From: Microcaldota archaeon
GTDB lineage: Archaea; Micrarchaeota; Micrarchaeia; Norongarragalinales; CAINOH01
Assembly: GCA_027371655.1 (NCBI GenBank)
Contig: DAHXMR010000142.1
Span: 1 to 15,744 of the forward strand
Reading direction: 5' to 3'
Length of the DNA stretch: 15,744 nt
In this document: piece by piece, positions 6,571 to 13,672 of the stretch
Position numbering within the stretch: the stretch's first letter is position 1
How the letters are laid out: each line of letters opens with the position of its first letter
Notes under the pieces: generated by a model
Told to the model about the DNA's origin: nothing
Databases searched by the model: none
What the model saw: only the letters and a program-made list of their open reading frames with translations
Program-made: the position numbers and the translations under genes

Positions 6571-8154
6571 CTAGTGGCGGAAGTGGCGCATTCCGGAGAA
6601 GACCATGGCGAGCTTGTGTTCGTCGACGGCTGCGACTACTTCGGGGTCGCGGATTGAGCCGCCGGGCTGGATTATGGCGGTCACGCCCGCTTCTGCTGCG
6701 GCGTCAACGGAGTCGCGGAATGGGAAGTAAGCGTCGGATGCCATTACGGTGCCTTTCACGGAGAGCTTGGCGTCTTTTGCCTTCATTATGCCCACGCGTG
6801 CAGAGTCCACGCGGCTCATCTGCCCGGCGCCGATGCCGATTGTGCGGTCTTCGAGGGCGTAGACGATGGCGTTGGATTTGACGTGCTTTGCGACCTTGAA
6901 CGCGAAAAGCAATGCCTTGAGTTCAGATGGGGAGGGGGCGCGCTTTGAGACCGCCTTCAAACCGTCTACGCTTGTCACGGGAACGTCGCGCTCCTGTGCA
7001 AGCACGCCGCCTGTCACCGAGCGCAGTTGCACGGAGTGGATTTTCGCGCAATCCGCAAGGCCCGGCAACTCCAACAAGCGCAAGTCCTTTTTCTTTTGCA
7101 AAACCTCAAGCGCCTCTTTCGAGAACGAGGGGGCAATCACTATTTCGTAGAAGCGTGAGTGGATTTTTTCGGCGAACGTTTTTGAGATTTCGCGGTTTGC
7201 GCAAATCACGCCGCCGAACGCCGATGCCATGTCGGTTGCAAGCGCCTTTTCGTAAGCCTCTTCGACGCCGTTTTTGCCTTCGGAGACTCCGACGCCGCAG
7301 GGGTTGGTATGCTTGATTATCACGCACGCGGGCTCGGAAAACTCCTTTGCAAGCTCGATTGCCGCATCAGAGTCCAAAATGTTGTTGTAGGAAAGCTCTT
7401 TTCCGTGGAGCTTTTTGGCGTTTGAAACGCAGGGCTCAGACACGGACGCATCCTTGTAAAACGCGGCCTTCTGGTGCGGGTTTTCCCCGTACCTCAAGTC
7501 CTGCTCTTTTGCAAACGAAACGGTCAGGAACTTGGGGAATTCTTCGCGCTCTTTGGCCGCCTGCGGAAGCGCGTTCCTCAAATATTTTGAAATCGCGGAA
7601 TCGTAGTGCGCGGTGTGCTCGAACGCTTCCACCGAGAGGGATTCAAGCGTTTCTTGGGAGAGTGCGTTCTTGTGCTCTTTGAGTTCGGCAAGAAGCTTTT
7701 CGTACCTTGCGGGGTTGCAGACGACCGCGACGTTGCGGAAATTCTTGGCAGCACTGCGCAGCATGGAGGGGCCGCCAATGTCGATATTTTCAACCGCCTC
7801 TTCGAGGCGGACGCCTTGCTTGGCGATTGTTTGCTCAAATGGGTAAAGATTCACAACGACCATGTCGATGAATTCGATTCCGTGCTCCTTTGCCGCTTTC
7901 ACGTGCTCGGCGTTCTCGCGCAAGGCGAGGATTGCCCCGTGCACTTTGGGGTGCAGGGTTTTCACGCGGCCACTCATCATCTCGGGGAATCCCGTGTACT
8001 CGGAAACGTCGCGCACCTTCACGTCCGCATCACGCAGCGCCTTGGCAGTGCCGCCTGTGGACAAAATGTCCACGCCCATGGATTGCAGGCCGCGGGCGAA
8101 CTCCACAAGGCCCGCCTTGTCTGAAACGCTTATGAGGGCACGCGAAACAATCAT
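6571..8154 (-). CDS. purH: Bifunctional AICAR transformylase/IMP cyclohydrolase PurH
   Basis: A full-length 527-residue PurH, catalysing the last two steps of de novo IMP synthesis. AICAR is formylated with 10-formyl-tetrahydrofolate, then FAICAR is closed to IMP. The N-terminal cyclohydrolase (about 1-195) shows [38 protein letters not shown] and VVVNLYPFE. The C-terminal transformylase shows [27 protein letters not shown] with the catalytic Lys-His, TDMASAFGG and the ending GGSIRDPEV...[10 protein letters not shown]. Many archaea use PurP and PurO instead, so a two-domain PurH here implies folate-dependent purine synthesis (inference). It lies between priS and the GINS gene, 59 nt after priS. 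No clear ribosome-binding site precedes the ATG. Confidence 0.97.
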   Translation of the reverse strand: MIVSRALISVSDKAGLVEFARGLQSMGVDILSTGGTAKALRDADVKVRDVSEYTGFPEMMSGRVKTLHPKVHGAILALRENAEHVKAAKEHGIEFIDMVVVNLYPFEQTIAKQGVRLEEAVENIDIGGPSMLRSAAKNFRNVAVVCNPARYEKLLAELKEHKNALSQETLESLSVEAFEHTAHYDSAISKYLRNALPQAAKEREEFPKFLTVSFAKEQDLRYGENPHQKAAFYKDASVSEPCVSNAKKLHGKELSYNNILDSDAAIELAKEFSEPACVIIKHTNPCGVGVSEGKNGVEEAYEKALATDMASAFGGVICANREISKTFAEKIHSRFYEIVIAPSFSKEALEVLQKKKDLRLLELPGLADCAKIHSVQLRSVTGGVLAQERDVPVTSVDGLKAVSKRAPSPSELKALLFAFKVAKHVKSNAIVYALEDRTIGIGAGQMSRVDSARVGIMKAKDAKLSVKGTVMASDAYFPFRDSVDAAAEAGVTAIIQPGGSIRDPEVVAAVDEHKLAMVFSGMRHFRH

Positions 8155-8213
8155 CGTTCAAAACACCGCAATGGGGCAAAATTCGAAGCAATCAACTTTG
8201 GTTGCGCGAATTT

Positions 8214-9431
8214 TTATTCCTTGAGCACCGCCGCGTTCTTGCACAAAAGCAAAACCGCCAGCGCCTCGGGGGCGTCGAATTCCTCGTTTTCGAAAAACTC
8301 GAATTCCTCATCCCCCAAAAGCACCTTGCCCTTGTCCTTGGGCAGTATGGAAACTTTTTGTTTCATTGAAAACGCGAGGGCGTCTTTTTGCGCGTCGAAT
8401 TCGCCCAAGTTCGAGGTTTTTTTCGCAAGAAGGCCCGTGTCCCCGTGGATGGAGTCCGGAAGCCGTATCAGGCGGCTCAAATCATAGGTGACGGCGCGGT
8501 CGGTTGGCACAGCAGCCGTATTTTGCCCGCCGGCAATAACGCTCTTCTCACGCACTATTCTCTGGAATACCAACTCTGGTCTTGGAAACGAATCCCAAAC
8601 ACTAAACCGCCCGTCATCTGTGCGAGCAGAATTTATTTTGCGAAGTATTTCGTCCTTATTTTCCAAAATCAAGGAAGCTTCCTTACCAGAATAGCCGATT
8701 GATTTTAGCAGAGCTAAAAATGCCAGCGGTTCCAATGAGAACGTTTCAATCACGCCCGCGAATATTTTCTTATGCCATCCCAACGCTAGAGGCGAAGGCC
8801 CGAGAAGTTGCGTCCTCCGCACATCCATAAACTGCGCATTTTTCGTATGCCCATGTTCAACTAATACCTTCTTGGCGTCAAAATTCACGGGGGCAATGTA
8901 TTCAATCAACTGGACCCTTTGCGCTTGCGGCAATTCCTGCACCGCCTTCGTCTCCACGTGGAAGTGGAATCCCTTGCTTCCCGAAAAATTCACGCCGACC
9001 TCGCTGCGCGAAAAGCCGAAGTCGGACAAAAGGAAATCCTCAAGCAGCCTCGTCGCGTCCTTTTGCGTCTGTTCGATGCAATGCTGGCACAAAACCTTGT
9101 TGTGACCTTCATGCGCAGGCGATGCGTCGAGGTCGAAAACCAAATCGTATCCTTGGGGCTCCTTTTTCTCCATGGGCCTGCCCGCGGGAAACCTGTAACG
9201 CGCAATCGAATAAGACGCGAACAATGGCGCATCGCGCGCCAAATAATTCTGCAACTCTCCCGCGGATGAAAACGCCTTGTGGCGGAAATCGATTTTTTTG
9301 ACGTTTCCGAACCCGAACTCGCGCGAGGAAACCTCCGATGGAACGGGCGATTGCCGCAGGTAAAACGCGCCGAACAAGTTTTTCAAAAACAGCGACTCGC
9401 GCTCTTTCCTCTCAATAATTTCGTTGGCCAT
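8214..9431 (-). CDS. priS: DNA primase small (catalytic) subunit PriS
   Basis: A 405-residue archaeo-eukaryotic primase catalytic subunit, which makes the RNA/DNA primer for replication. From the ATG at 9431, the metal-binding motif YDLVFDLDAS gives D100 and D102, followed by CQHC (115-118). The nucleotide-binding motif SGSKGFHFHV spans 150-159. Near the C-terminus VTYDLSRLIRLPDSIHGDTGL holds the third conserved acidic region. Length is slightly above the usual ~350. The frame reaches a TTG at 9449 overlapping the priL end, but the ATG at 9431, 18 nt after the priL stop, gives the normal N-terminus. A middle stretch (roughly 8560-8890) is visibly more AT-rich than its flanks, without loss of frame. 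Confidence 0.95.
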   Translation of the reverse strand: MANEIIERKERESLFLKNLFGAFYLRQSPVPSEVSSREFGFGNVKKIDFRHKAFSSAGELQNYLARDAPLFASYSIARYRFPAGRPMEKKEPQGYDLVFDLDASPAHEGHNKVLCQHCIEQTQKDATRLLEDFLLSDFGFSRSEVGVNFSGSKGFHFHVETKAVQELPQAQRVQLIEYIAPVNFDAKKVLVEHGHTKNAQFMDVRRTQLLGPSPLALGWHKKIFAGVIETFSLEPLAFLALLKSIGYSGKEASLILENKDEILRKINSARTDDGRFSVWDSFPRPELVFQRIVREKSVIAGGQNTAAVPTDRAVTYDLSRLIRLPDSIHGDTGLLAKKTSNLGEFDAQKDALAFSMKQKVSILPKDKGKVLLGDEEFEFFENEEFDAPEALAVLLLCKNAAVLKE

Positions 9432-9449
9432 TTGAAACCACAATTTCAA

Positions 9450-10439
9450 TCAGTTCTTTGCGGGGAACCTGCCCCTTGACAGGGGGCACTGCGCGCACAG
9501 CGCGTCGTCCGCGCCTGCAAGCCCTTGCATGCGGATCATGTTGCACGAGAATCCTATGGAGGGATGCTTGTACACCCATTCCAAACTCGCCATGCCTTCG
9601 CGGAGTGAGAACTCGTGGGCGGTGCGGGCGCAGTGCTGCACGTATTCCTGCATCACGCCCTGCGCCTGCTCCTTCGTAAGCCCGTCTTTGGTGCAGGCGA
9701 TGGCAACGGCCATGCTGCCGTAATAGCGCTTGCCCTCGCCAACGCCTTCGGTGAGCGCGGCGGTTGTGCAGGGAAGGGAGAGGAATTTTCCGGAATAGCC
9801 TCCGCCGCGGGGCGCGAATGTTTTTCTTGGAAGCGCCGCGTCAAGCTCAAGTGCGGCGTCTTTCACGATTTCGGGGACGGTTTTGGGATCCACGCGGGGC
9901 AATTCGGCAACGCGGCGCTTGATTGCCTGTTCCAAAAACTCGGAGAGCTCCATCTTGCGGAAAAAAACTTCTCCCGCCGACAATTGGGCGTAAAGCAATT
10001 GGCCGCCTTGCTTTAAGCAGTCGAAAACTGATACGGAATAGTCGAAAGGCGGTTGGGAAAGCGAAAGCGAGGGGAAAAAGTCGCCGCACACGGTTGCGAA
10101 AACGGATTCGTCTTTTTCCGCGTCAAATGACAGGCGCTCAACCGAAAGGTGTGAAAAGTTTTGCGCAAAATCCCCCGCGGCCGGAATGTTGCGGATTTGC
10201 GAGAGCAAGAGGCGGGAAAGGGCGTAGTTTGCAAGCGACTCCGCAGATGGCTCGGATTCAACAAGGCGCGTTAAGGCTTGGGGGGAGGGTTTTTCCGCCA
10301 GGGAGCGGCAGAATGCCGCCGCTTTCTGCAGGCTTTCGAAAGAGATTGATTCGGCTCCGCGGGATTGCAAAAACTCCCGTGAAGAGGAAAGGAAGGGGTA
10401 CCGGAACGCGAGGCGCTCCGCATGGGAATTAAAAGCCAT
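9450..10439 (-). CDS. priL: DNA primase large subunit PriL
   Basis: A 329-residue large subunit of the archaeal primase. The N-terminal half is helical (MAFNSHAERLAFRYPFLSSS onward) and binds PriS. The C-terminal half carries the four cysteines expected for the [4Fe-4S] cluster: LPC, FSC in IGFSCNMIRMQGL, and C-x2-C in ALCAQCPL. The cluster domain binds template and initiating nucleotide. The ATG at 10439 is preceded by GCGGTG with eight-nt spacing; a GTG at 10499 adds only low-quality sequence. It is the first gene of the minus-strand housekeeping block and sits next to the CRISPR locus. Confidence 0.93.
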   Translation of the reverse strand: MAFNSHAERLAFRYPFLSSSREFLQSRGAESISFESLQKAAAFCRSLAEKPSPQALTRLVESEPSAESLANYALSRLLLSQIRNIPAAGDFAQNFSHLSVERLSFDAEKDESVFATVCGDFFPSLSLSQPPFDYSVSVFDCLKQGGQLLYAQLSAGEVFFRKMELSEFLEQAIKRRVAELPRVDPKTVPEIVKDAALELDAALPRKTFAPRGGGYSGKFLSLPCTTAALTEGVGEGKRYYGSMAVAIACTKDGLTKEQAQGVMQEYVQHCARTAHEFSLREGMASLEWVYKHPSIGFSCNMIRMQGLAGADDALCAQCPLSRGRFPAKN

Positions 10440-10590
10440 TTTCTTTGCACCGCCCCGATTTGGGCTGATAAGCGCCGCAACGGCCGCAAAACGCGGCACG
10501 GGGGCGCAAGAATATTTGGGAGGGAAGGCGGATAATAAGGCTTTTGTGCAGGAACTTCCCCGAAGCTCAAACCGTGCTCAACACAATGAG

Positions 10591-10610
10591 CAAAAAAGCA
10601 AGTTATTGCT
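10591..10610 (-). terminator. Possible terminator beyond the array trailer
   Basis: On the bottom strand AGCAA-TAAC-TTGCT forms a small hairpin that runs into TTTTTT. A neighbouring inverted repeat, TGCTCA (10575-10580)/TGAGCA (10587-10592), overlaps it. The hairpin-plus-T-run order fits termination of leftward transcripts from the CRISPR array. The stem has only 5 bp, so support is modest. Confidence 0.3.
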
Positions 10611-10626
10611 CAATACAAAAAGCAAT

Positions 10627-10666
10627 ACCGCAGTAGCTTGGCGCCCCGTTTTTCGCGCGCTGCAAC
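10627..10666 (-). repeat. Degenerate CRISPR repeat at trailer side
   Basis: Read on the bottom strand, this 40-nt stretch keeps the start (GTTGCA), the middle (GAAAAACG against GAATAAACG) and the end (CTACTGC) of the array repeat, in the same order and orientation. The parts between are diverged and contain three extra bases. It lies 132 nt from the last intact repeat. It is probably the relic of an older array end. It could instead act as a second anti-repeat if transcribed rightward. Confidence 0.45.
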
Positions 10667-10798
10667 TTTGGCGGCTGCGCCCGAACCAGACGCACCGCAA
10701 TCCAAGAGCGAAAACGCGCCGCCGCCTTGAGCGATTATAGCATACTTTAAACATATTTAAACGGCAAAATTCGCACCTATCCCACAACGTACTGCCAA

Positions 10799-11350
10799 GT
10801 TGCAGTAGTCGAGTCGTTTATTCAAGCAGTGCAACACGCGCTTTCCGCGAGCGAACAATGGGCGTCACACGCGTTGCAGTAGTCGAGTCGTTTATTCAAG
10901 CAGTGCAACTCAACGTAAATACACCGTTGCTTACCTTCCTACTAACGTTGCAGTAGTCGAGTCGTTTATTCAAGCAGTGCAACTTTGATGAAAAAACTTT
11001 GGGCGTTGTTGGCGTTCGTCAGTTGCAGTAGTCGAGTCGTTTATTCAAGCAGTGCAACAAACAGGCCAACGCAAAACCTGCATGACCGCGGACTTTCTGT
11101 TGCAGTAGTCGAGTCGTTTATTCAAGCAGTGCAACACTTGATTTCCGGCCGAACCATTGCCTGCATTTGGTTGCAGTAGTCGAGTCGTTTATTCAAGCAG
11201 TGCAACATCGAAGCGCCCAACGAAACGAACACCATGATAAGTTGCAGTAGTCGAGTCGTTTATTCAAGCAGTGCAACTTTCTCGTGGCGAACTGCCGGCG
11301 CCCCATTGGGGTAGTTGCAGTAGTCGAGTCGTTTATTCAAGCAGTGCAAC
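10799..11350 (-). CRISPR. CRISPR array, 8 repeats and 7 spacers (type V-F)
   Basis: Eight identical 37-nt repeats start at 10799, 10873, 10947, 11022, 11099, 11170, 11241 and 11314. Spacers are 37, 37, 38, 40, 34, 34 and 36 nt and share no sequence with each other. In the proposed crRNA sense (bottom strand) the repeat begins GTTGCACTGCTTGAATAAAC and ends GACTACTGCAAC; its ends GTTGCA/TGCAAC are inverted. From memory, length, both ends and a central GAATA-ACGA block resemble the Un1Cas12f1 (Cas14a1) repeat. The strand is set by the anti-repeat in the adjacent tracrRNA and the TATA box on the right. No repeat is degenerate at either end of the run, which suggests a young or well-maintained array. 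Confidence 0.97.
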
Positions 11351-11448
11351 TGGCAAGTATTTTGCTCGGTTTGACAAAAGAAGGCTGCTCCGAGCCGTTT
11401 TTAGGCTCTTCAAACGGCAGACCGAAAAACTGCAAGCTGGTTATAAAG
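11351..11448 (-). promoter_or_regulatory. CRISPR leader and array promoter
   Basis: This is the strip between the tracrRNA end and the first repeat in transcription order. The bottom strand has CTTTATAACC (TATA box about 11440-11448), predicting transcription start near 11418 and a leader of about 70 nt. The leader can fold as GCCGTTT/AAACGGC and as GCTCGG/CCGAGC, two mutually overlapping hairpins. New spacers would be added at this end if polarity follows the usual rule. Confidence 0.55.
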
Positions 11449-11592
11449 ACCTGCTTTTTTGAACCGACTCTACTTCGGGCCGTTACCTTCCACGCCGGAA
11501 GCTTATGGACCCAAATGGCCGTGCAACGGGCCATCTTAAGCACCCCCCGTATAGGGGATTCGTGCCGCTCAAACGTGGCGGATTGCTCCGCT
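11449..11592 (-). ncRNA. Predicted tracrRNA for Cas12f
   Basis: Deduced on the bottom strand; ends are approximate. In 5'-3' order it holds GCGGA-GCAA-TCCGC (a GNRA-capped hairpin, 11591-11578) and a GCAC..CCCC-TATAC-GGGG..GTGC stem (11565-11540). Next come ATGGCC-CGTTGCAC-GGCCAT (11534-11515) and TTTGGG/CCCGAA (11515-11510 with 11479-11474) enclosing CTTCC-GGCGT-GGAAG and GTAACGG. Last are two anti-repeat blocks, GAGTCG (11470-11465) and AAGCAG (11456-11451). The blocks pair with repeat positions 20-25 and 7-12, separated by 8 nt here and 7 nt in the repeat. Hairpin order, the GTAAC motif and the split 3' anti-repeat match the Un1Cas12f1 tracrRNA as I recall it. A TATA-like CATATAG near 11604-11611 would start transcription around 11582. 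Confidence 0.8.
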
Positions 11593-11631
11593 AATACACG
11601 CTCCTATATGCGGTTCGCTTTGAACTATGAT

Positions 11632-11657
11632 GCTTTGCTGGTATTCCACAGCAAAGC
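11632..11657 (-). terminator. Hairpin 3' of cas12f
   Basis: A perfect 9-bp stem, GCTTTGCTG/CAGCAAAGC with an 8-nt loop, lies 28 nt past the cas12f stop codon and upstream of the tracrRNA. It could end or protect the cas12f mRNA. No T-run follows on the bottom strand, so read-through into the tracrRNA is possible. Confidence 0.4.
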
Positions 11658-11685
11658 CGTTGAAACGTTATCGCTTGCTCCAGAT

Positions 11686-13620
11686 TTATTTGTTTCGCAA
11701 AAACGCCTGGCCAAACGGGCGCGGATTGTTCAAGTTTTTGTAACGGCACAATGCGATTACCCGCGCGGCATTGAGGTCTGCGTCAATTTGATATGGTTTA
11801 CCTGGGCTTTCAGCGCAAGCAGTGCATAGGCCGATTTTCATGTTTTTTCTTTTCATTCCGTTGTGTTCAAACTCAATGCCGCGTTTGTATTCGTCTTTGC
11901 GGTCTTGCAGAAGGCAACGGTTGCAGTGCGAGCTAGTATAACCAGAATCTACGACATAAACCAGAATTCCCTGTTTTTTAGCCTTATAATTTATAAGCTG
12001 ACCGAGCTTGGCATAGTCAAAAAGGCTCAACGCATAATTCAGTTCTCGCGAGTATTTGCTTTTTTTGCGGCCGTGCTGTTTCAAGTCAGCCAGAGCTTCG
12101 AGAACGATTTCGCTTTCGGATTGTTTTGCCAGCGCCACTATTTCCGCCGAAGCCCTGTGAAGCAAAGACTCTACCTTGTTTTCAATTCCGCGGAGGCGTT
12201 TTTTCATCTGGTTTTCATGCAGGTGAACATCGCTCTGCGCGCGTATTCTGCGCTCCAAATTCCTTATCGCGTTTTTCAAGCGCCGCTCTTTTTTCTTTAA
12301 GCCCGCGGGGTTTTCGCGCCAAAGCTTGTTGAAAACAAATTTTTTCTGGGACTGGTCAAAAATCGACACCGCCATCAGGCTCGATACGCCACGGTCTATT
12401 CCCAGAATTGTTTTAGGAGATATTGGCTGCTTTTGCGAAAGCAACGGCGAATAGCCGAACTGTATGAAATAATCCCACTGCTCTGGTTTGAGGCGCTTTG
12501 GGTTTCGTTCCTTGCGCTTGTAAGCCAACTGTGGAGAACGGATAAGCACGGGGTATTTGTTCAGGCAAACAAGCGCGTCCCTTTCGAGTGTTTGGGACGC
12601 AAGTTTTTGAAGCAGATTAATGTAGTTTTCATCGCGGGGCAGTTTAAGTTCCTTGAAAAAACGTTGTTGCGCGGAGTCCAAAAGCTTGTTTTCTTCTGGT
12701 TCCAGTTTTCTGCCGATTAATTTTTCCACATCCTTCTTTTTACTTGCCCACAATGCTTGTTTTTTGGCAAGTTTTTCCTCCCATTTGGCGACCTTTTCGG
12801 GCTTTTTGGCTTTTGAAAGCATTTTTTCGCTGTTGCTCATGCCGAATAGCATTGAGTCCAGGCTATACGCTATCAAATCCACTAGGCATGTTTTAAGGTA
12901 GTTTCCGCTTCTTTCCGAGGATAGTCCGCCTTTTCCTCCAAGAAGAGGTTGTTCGGGCTGCATGAAAACGTGAATTTTTAGCGGGTTCCTTGGCTCGAAT
13001 GGATTTAATTCGACATCTTGCTTTGCAAAATTTACTTTTACGTTGGATGCCCACAGGCACATTCTGGTTGGTTTGAACGAGAATTTACCGCGCGAAATTT
13101 TTTCAATCGTATCCGTCTTTTTGGAAATTCGTTTTTCAAGTTCTTTTATCCTGCTTCGGTAGGCTTGCTCGGTGTGAAATTTTGCCGAAAGAAGCCCTGC
13201 TGCCGACCATTTTTTTGGCCGGAAAAGGTTCTTTCTATTTGGGGAGTATTCCCGCAAGTCAGTCTTCTGCAGCATTTCTTCGATGTCGTTCCGCCGGCGC
13301 TCAAGATGCTGCAGTTCATGCTCGGCTCTCGACTGCTGGTGCTTCAGCGCAGTTTTGAGGTTTGAAATATCCACCTTGGCTTGTGTAAGCTGGGTCTTGT
13401 TGAACCAAATGCTTTCAGCATCAGGTTTCTTTTTCTCTTTAAGCTGTTCAAGCGCGGTCTCGGTAGAAGCAATTTCGCAAATGGATGCCCATTTCCAAAA
13501 CGCGTTGTCCAGCAGCCGCGCTTGGTCCGGCGTCAAATCCAGTTTAAGTTTAAGGGCTAAAGTGCCTGCAGTGTCGGCTTGAAGCGACGCATCTTGCAAC
13601 GGGGCGATTTCTTCCGCCAT
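11686..13620 (-). CDS. cas12f: Cas12f (Cas14) miniature RNA-guided DNA nuclease
   Basis: A 644-residue type V-F effector. The RuvC nuclease is in the C-terminal third. RuvC-I is ILGIDRGVSSLMAVS with D409, RuvC-II EIVLEALADL with E508, and RuvC-III DADLNAARVIAL with D615, so the triad is intact. Between II and III lies a zinc finger, SSHCNRC (C566, C569) and GLCTAC (C599, C602), as in Cas12f and TnpB. A lysine- and arginine-rich helix (KKKERRLKNAIRNLERRIRA) follows RuvC-I. The N-terminal 400 residues are rich in charged helices (likely REC/WED regions), poorly conserved by eye. It is longer than Cas14a-type effectors (about 530), nearer the Cas14b range. The ATG at 13620 has no ribosome-binding site; GTTAAAAG about 25 nt upstream suggests a leaderless mRNA. 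Composition is more AT-rich than neighbouring genes. Confidence 0.93.
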   Translation of the reverse strand: MAEEIAPLQDASLQADTAGTLALKLKLDLTPDQARLLDNAFWKWASICEIASTETALEQLKEKKKPDAESIWFNKTQLTQAKVDISNLKTALKHQQSRAEHELQHLERRRNDIEEMLQKTDLREYSPNRKNLFRPKKWSAAGLLSAKFHTEQAYRSRIKELEKRISKKTDTIEKISRGKFSFKPTRMCLWASNVKVNFAKQDVELNPFEPRNPLKIHVFMQPEQPLLGGKGGLSSERSGNYLKTCLVDLIAYSLDSMLFGMSNSEKMLSKAKKPEKVAKWEEKLAKKQALWASKKKDVEKLIGRKLEPEENKLLDSAQQRFFKELKLPRDENYINLLQKLASQTLERDALVCLNKYPVLIRSPQLAYKRKERNPKRLKPEQWDYFIQFGYSPLLSQKQPISPKTILGIDRGVSSLMAVSIFDQSQKKFVFNKLWRENPAGLKKKERRLKNAIRNLERRIRAQSDVHLHENQMKKRLRGIENKVESLLHRASAEIVALAKQSESEIVLEALADLKQHGRKKSKYSRELNYALSLFDYAKLGQLINYKAKKQGILVYVVDSGYTSSHCNRCLLQDRKDEYKRGIEFEHNGMKRKNMKIGLCTACAESPGKPYQIDADLNAARVIALCRYKNLNNPRPFGQAFLRNK

Positions 13621-13672
13621 GTTTTAAATCGGCGGTTGCCGTGCTTTTAACGTTTGCGGAGGTGGTTTTCCG
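13621..13672. promoter_or_regulatory. Divergent cas12f/cas1 promoter
   Basis: Only 52 nt separate the two divergent cas genes. Rightward, TTTTAAAT (13622-13629) would start transcription near 13650, just before the strong ribosome-binding site GGAGGTGG (13658-13665). Leftward, the bottom-strand GTTAAAAG (about 13643-13650) places the start at or near the cas12f ATG. The two TATA-like boxes therefore interlock, so transcription in the two directions may compete. Confidence 0.45.

Larger units (their letters stand above)
10440..10798. other. Gap between priL and the CRISPR array
   Basis: This 359-nt gap has no credible gene. It contains the priL ribosome-binding site and presumably its promoter (a TATA-like AAATATTC near 10509-10516, bottom strand), a cluster of short hairpins (10575-10610) and a degenerate CRISPR repeat (10627-10666). 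An AT-rich strip with TTTAAACATATTTAAAC (10746-10762) follows. In the transcription direction proposed for the array this is the trailer end. The last repeat and the next bases (TACTGCCAA before 10799) can form a 6-bp hairpin that might cap the array transcript. Confidence 0.5.

Noticed and set aside
1424..7570. Recurrence of the short string CGCCTGCGG (near 1421, 1601, 2969, 7559) as an uptake or regulatory motif.
   Set aside because: A near-palindromic GC-rich 9-mer is expected by chance in GC-rich coding DNA; positions show no regular spacing or consistent context.
8155..8213. A regulatory hairpin between priS and purH (AATTCG/CGAATT).
   Set aside because: The stem is short, partly within the end of priS, and without a T-run or a conserved motif.
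10787..10807. TACTGCCAA next to the first repeat as the main anti-repeat.
   Set aside because: The match is only about eight bases with a bulge, it lies at the trailer end, and it is better explained as a small hairpin with the adjoining repeat.
11451..11690. A rightward (top-strand) tracrRNA: CCCC-GTATA-GGGGATT and GCGGA-TTGC-TCCGC-TAAT look a little like parts of the Un1Cas12f1 tracrRNA.
   Set aside because: On that strand the anti-repeat would be at the 5' end. The bottom-strand reading instead gives the full hairpin order, GTAAC motif, GNRA loop, 3' two-part anti-repeat and loop complementarity to the crRNA end.
11686..13620. Reading the effector as Cas12k or as a TnpB transposon nuclease.
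   Set aside because: Cas12k has a dead RuvC and sits with Tn7-like genes; here the D-E-D triad is intact and no transposition genes are present. TnpB is usually near 400 residues and lacks an array, tracrRNA and cas1-cas2-cas4.
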